Assembly: GCA_023412175.1 (NCBI GenBank) | Contig: JAEYOB010000655.1 | Location: 1-5,268 of the forward strand | Reading direction: 5' to 3' | From: Pseudomonadota bacterium | Lineage (GTDB): Bacteria; Pseudomonadota; Alphaproteobacteria; Azospirillales; Azospirillaceae | Length of the DNA: 5,268 bases | Shown here: in pieces, positions 4,370 to 5,268 of the stretch | Layout of the letters: the number at the start of each line of letters is the position of its first letter | How positions within the stretch are numbered: position 1 is the stretch's first letter | Notes under the pieces: model-generated | The model's input: only the letters and a program-made list of their open reading frames with translations | Database searches by the model: none | What the model was told of the DNA's origin: nothing | Made by a program: the position numbers and the translations under genes

Positions 4370-5268
4370 GTGAAGAAGACGCTCATCACGCTGCTGATCC
4401 TCATGGTGGTCCTGGTGGCCGCGGTGCTGGTGGTTCCCAGCTTCATCGACTGGAACGCCTACAAGGCGGAGATCGCCCAGCGCGTCGGCGCCGCCACCGG
4501 CCGCACGATGGAGATCAAGGGCGACATCCGCCTCTCGCTGCTGCCCACGCCGACGCTGTCGGTGCGCGACGCCCGCCTGTCCAACGCGCCGGGCGCGGCC
4601 GAGCCGGACATGATCCGGCTGAAGGAGTTGGACGCCACGGTGGCGTTCTGGCCCCTGCTGGAAGGCAAGGTGGCGGTGGACAGCGTCACCCTGGTGGAAC
4701 CGGTGCTGGCGACCGAGGTGCTGCCCGACGGCCGGCTGAACTGGGACCTGTCCTCCGCCCGCGGAGCCACGCCCGACGCCGCCGCCAAGTCGGGCGAAGG
4801 ATTTGGTGGGGCCGTGCGCTTCGACGACGTGCAGATCCGCCGCGGCACCATCCTCTACCGCGACGCCGCCGGCCGCATGGAGCGCGCCGAGAACGTGGAC
4901 GCCCGCATCGTCGCCAACAGCCTGGTGGGCCCGTTCCAGGTGCAGGGCACCTTCACGTGGCGCGGTGCCCCGCTGCGCGGCGAACTGATCTTCGGCCCGA
5001 TCGTCGACGGCATGGCGGTGCCGTTGCGCACCACCCTCGGGTTGGCGGACGGCGACGCCACGCTGCGCCTGGCCGGCACCGTGGGCAGCCTGCTGTCGCT
5101 CAACGTCCGCGCCGAGGGCAGCGACCTCGCCCGCGTCGCGAACACGCTGCGCGGCGACGGCGCCGCCGTGCCGGCGGTGCTGGCGCAGCCCTTCGCGCTG
5201 CGCACGGTGGTGGAGGCGGGGGCGAACGGCGGTTATGCCTTCAACGGGCTGGAGGCGCAGCTCGGCAA
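4370..5268 (+). CDS. AsmA family envelope protein, 3' end missing
   Basis: AsmA-like proteins are anchored in the inner membrane and extend into the periplasm; several family members are implicated in lipid transport between membranes and in outer-membrane biogenesis. The 299 residues present are the N-terminal portion of a protein that is usually more than 600 aa. A lysine start (MKK) and hydrophobic segment (4-24) form the anchor, followed by the typical IDWNAYKAEIAQRVGAATGR (26-45), the IKGDIRLSLLPTPTLSVRDA sequence (49-68), and LNWDLSS (123-129). Alternating beta-rich stretches follow, such as VRFDDVQIRRGTILYRDAAG (149-168) and VANSLVGPFQVQGTFTWRG (181-199). The GTG start has GGAG (4361-4364) 5 nt upstream; the first in-frame ATG (residue 12) would cut the anchor in half, so GTG is preferred. 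It is divergent from DUF4169. Which AsmA subfamily it belongs to cannot be told without the C-terminus. Confidence 0.9.
   Translation, partial: MKKTLITLLILMVVLVAAVLVVPSFIDWNAYKAEIAQRVGAATGRTMEIKGDIRLSLLPTPTLSVRDARLSNAPGAAEPDMIRLKELDATVAFWPLLEGKVAVDSVTLVEPVLATEVLPDGRLNWDLSSARGATPDAAAKSGEGFGGAVRFDDVQIRRGTILYRDAAGRMERAENVDARIVANSLVGPFQVQGTFTWRGAPLRGELIFGPIVDGMAVPLRTTLGLADGDATLRLAGTVGSLLSLNVRAEGSDLARVANTLRGDGAAVPAVLAQPFALRTVVEAGANGGYAFNGLEAQLG

Overview
The window looks like a stretch of ordinary chromosome from a high-GC alphaproteobacterium. Rhodospirillales and probably Azospirillum or a close relative is my inference from protein flavour and codon use; no rRNA or marker gene here proves it. 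Several genes belong to families found mostly or only in Alphaproteobacteria: DUF1013/TrcR, DUF1192 and DUF4169. Coding regions strongly prefer G or C at the third codon position, so every real gene has long spurious open frames on its other strand. I see no transposase, integrase, tRNA, rRNA, CRISPR array or abrupt change in composition.

Layout from left to right. (1) The first two thirds of ubiX (flavin prenyltransferase), minus strand, running off the left edge. (2) A divergent 136-bp gap, then a 55-aa YdcH/DUF465 coiled-coil protein on the plus strand. (3) A strong bidirectional terminator hairpin and a 15-bp tandem repeat that touches the end of the next gene. (4) trcR (DUF1013), the RNA-polymerase-associated cell-cycle regulator, minus strand, behind a 275-bp structured intergenic region. 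(5) A PIG3-type NAD(P)H:quinone oxidoreductase, minus strand, divergent from (6) a 63-aa DUF1192 protein on the plus strand. (7) A DUF2189 multi-pass membrane protein, minus strand, convergent with DUF1192. (8) A 58-aa, extremely charged DUF4169 protein, minus strand. (9) Divergent from it, an AsmA-family envelope protein on the plus strand, running off the right edge.

The genes do not form one pathway. Most are single-gene transcription units arranged head-to-head or tail-to-tail. UbiX makes prenylated FMN for ubiquinone biosynthesis and the quinone oxidoreductase may use quinones, but they are separated by other units and nothing shows co-regulation. TrcR concerns transcription and the cell cycle, while AsmA and DUF2189 are envelope or membrane proteins.

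The signals most worth checking are not protein families. They are the in-phase 15-bp repeat containing the trcR stop codon, the inverted repeats upstream of trcR, a hairpin directly abutting the DUF4169 ribosome-binding site, and two promoter candidates sharing the same -10 hexamer (TACCTT). I found no convincing new multi-gene system.
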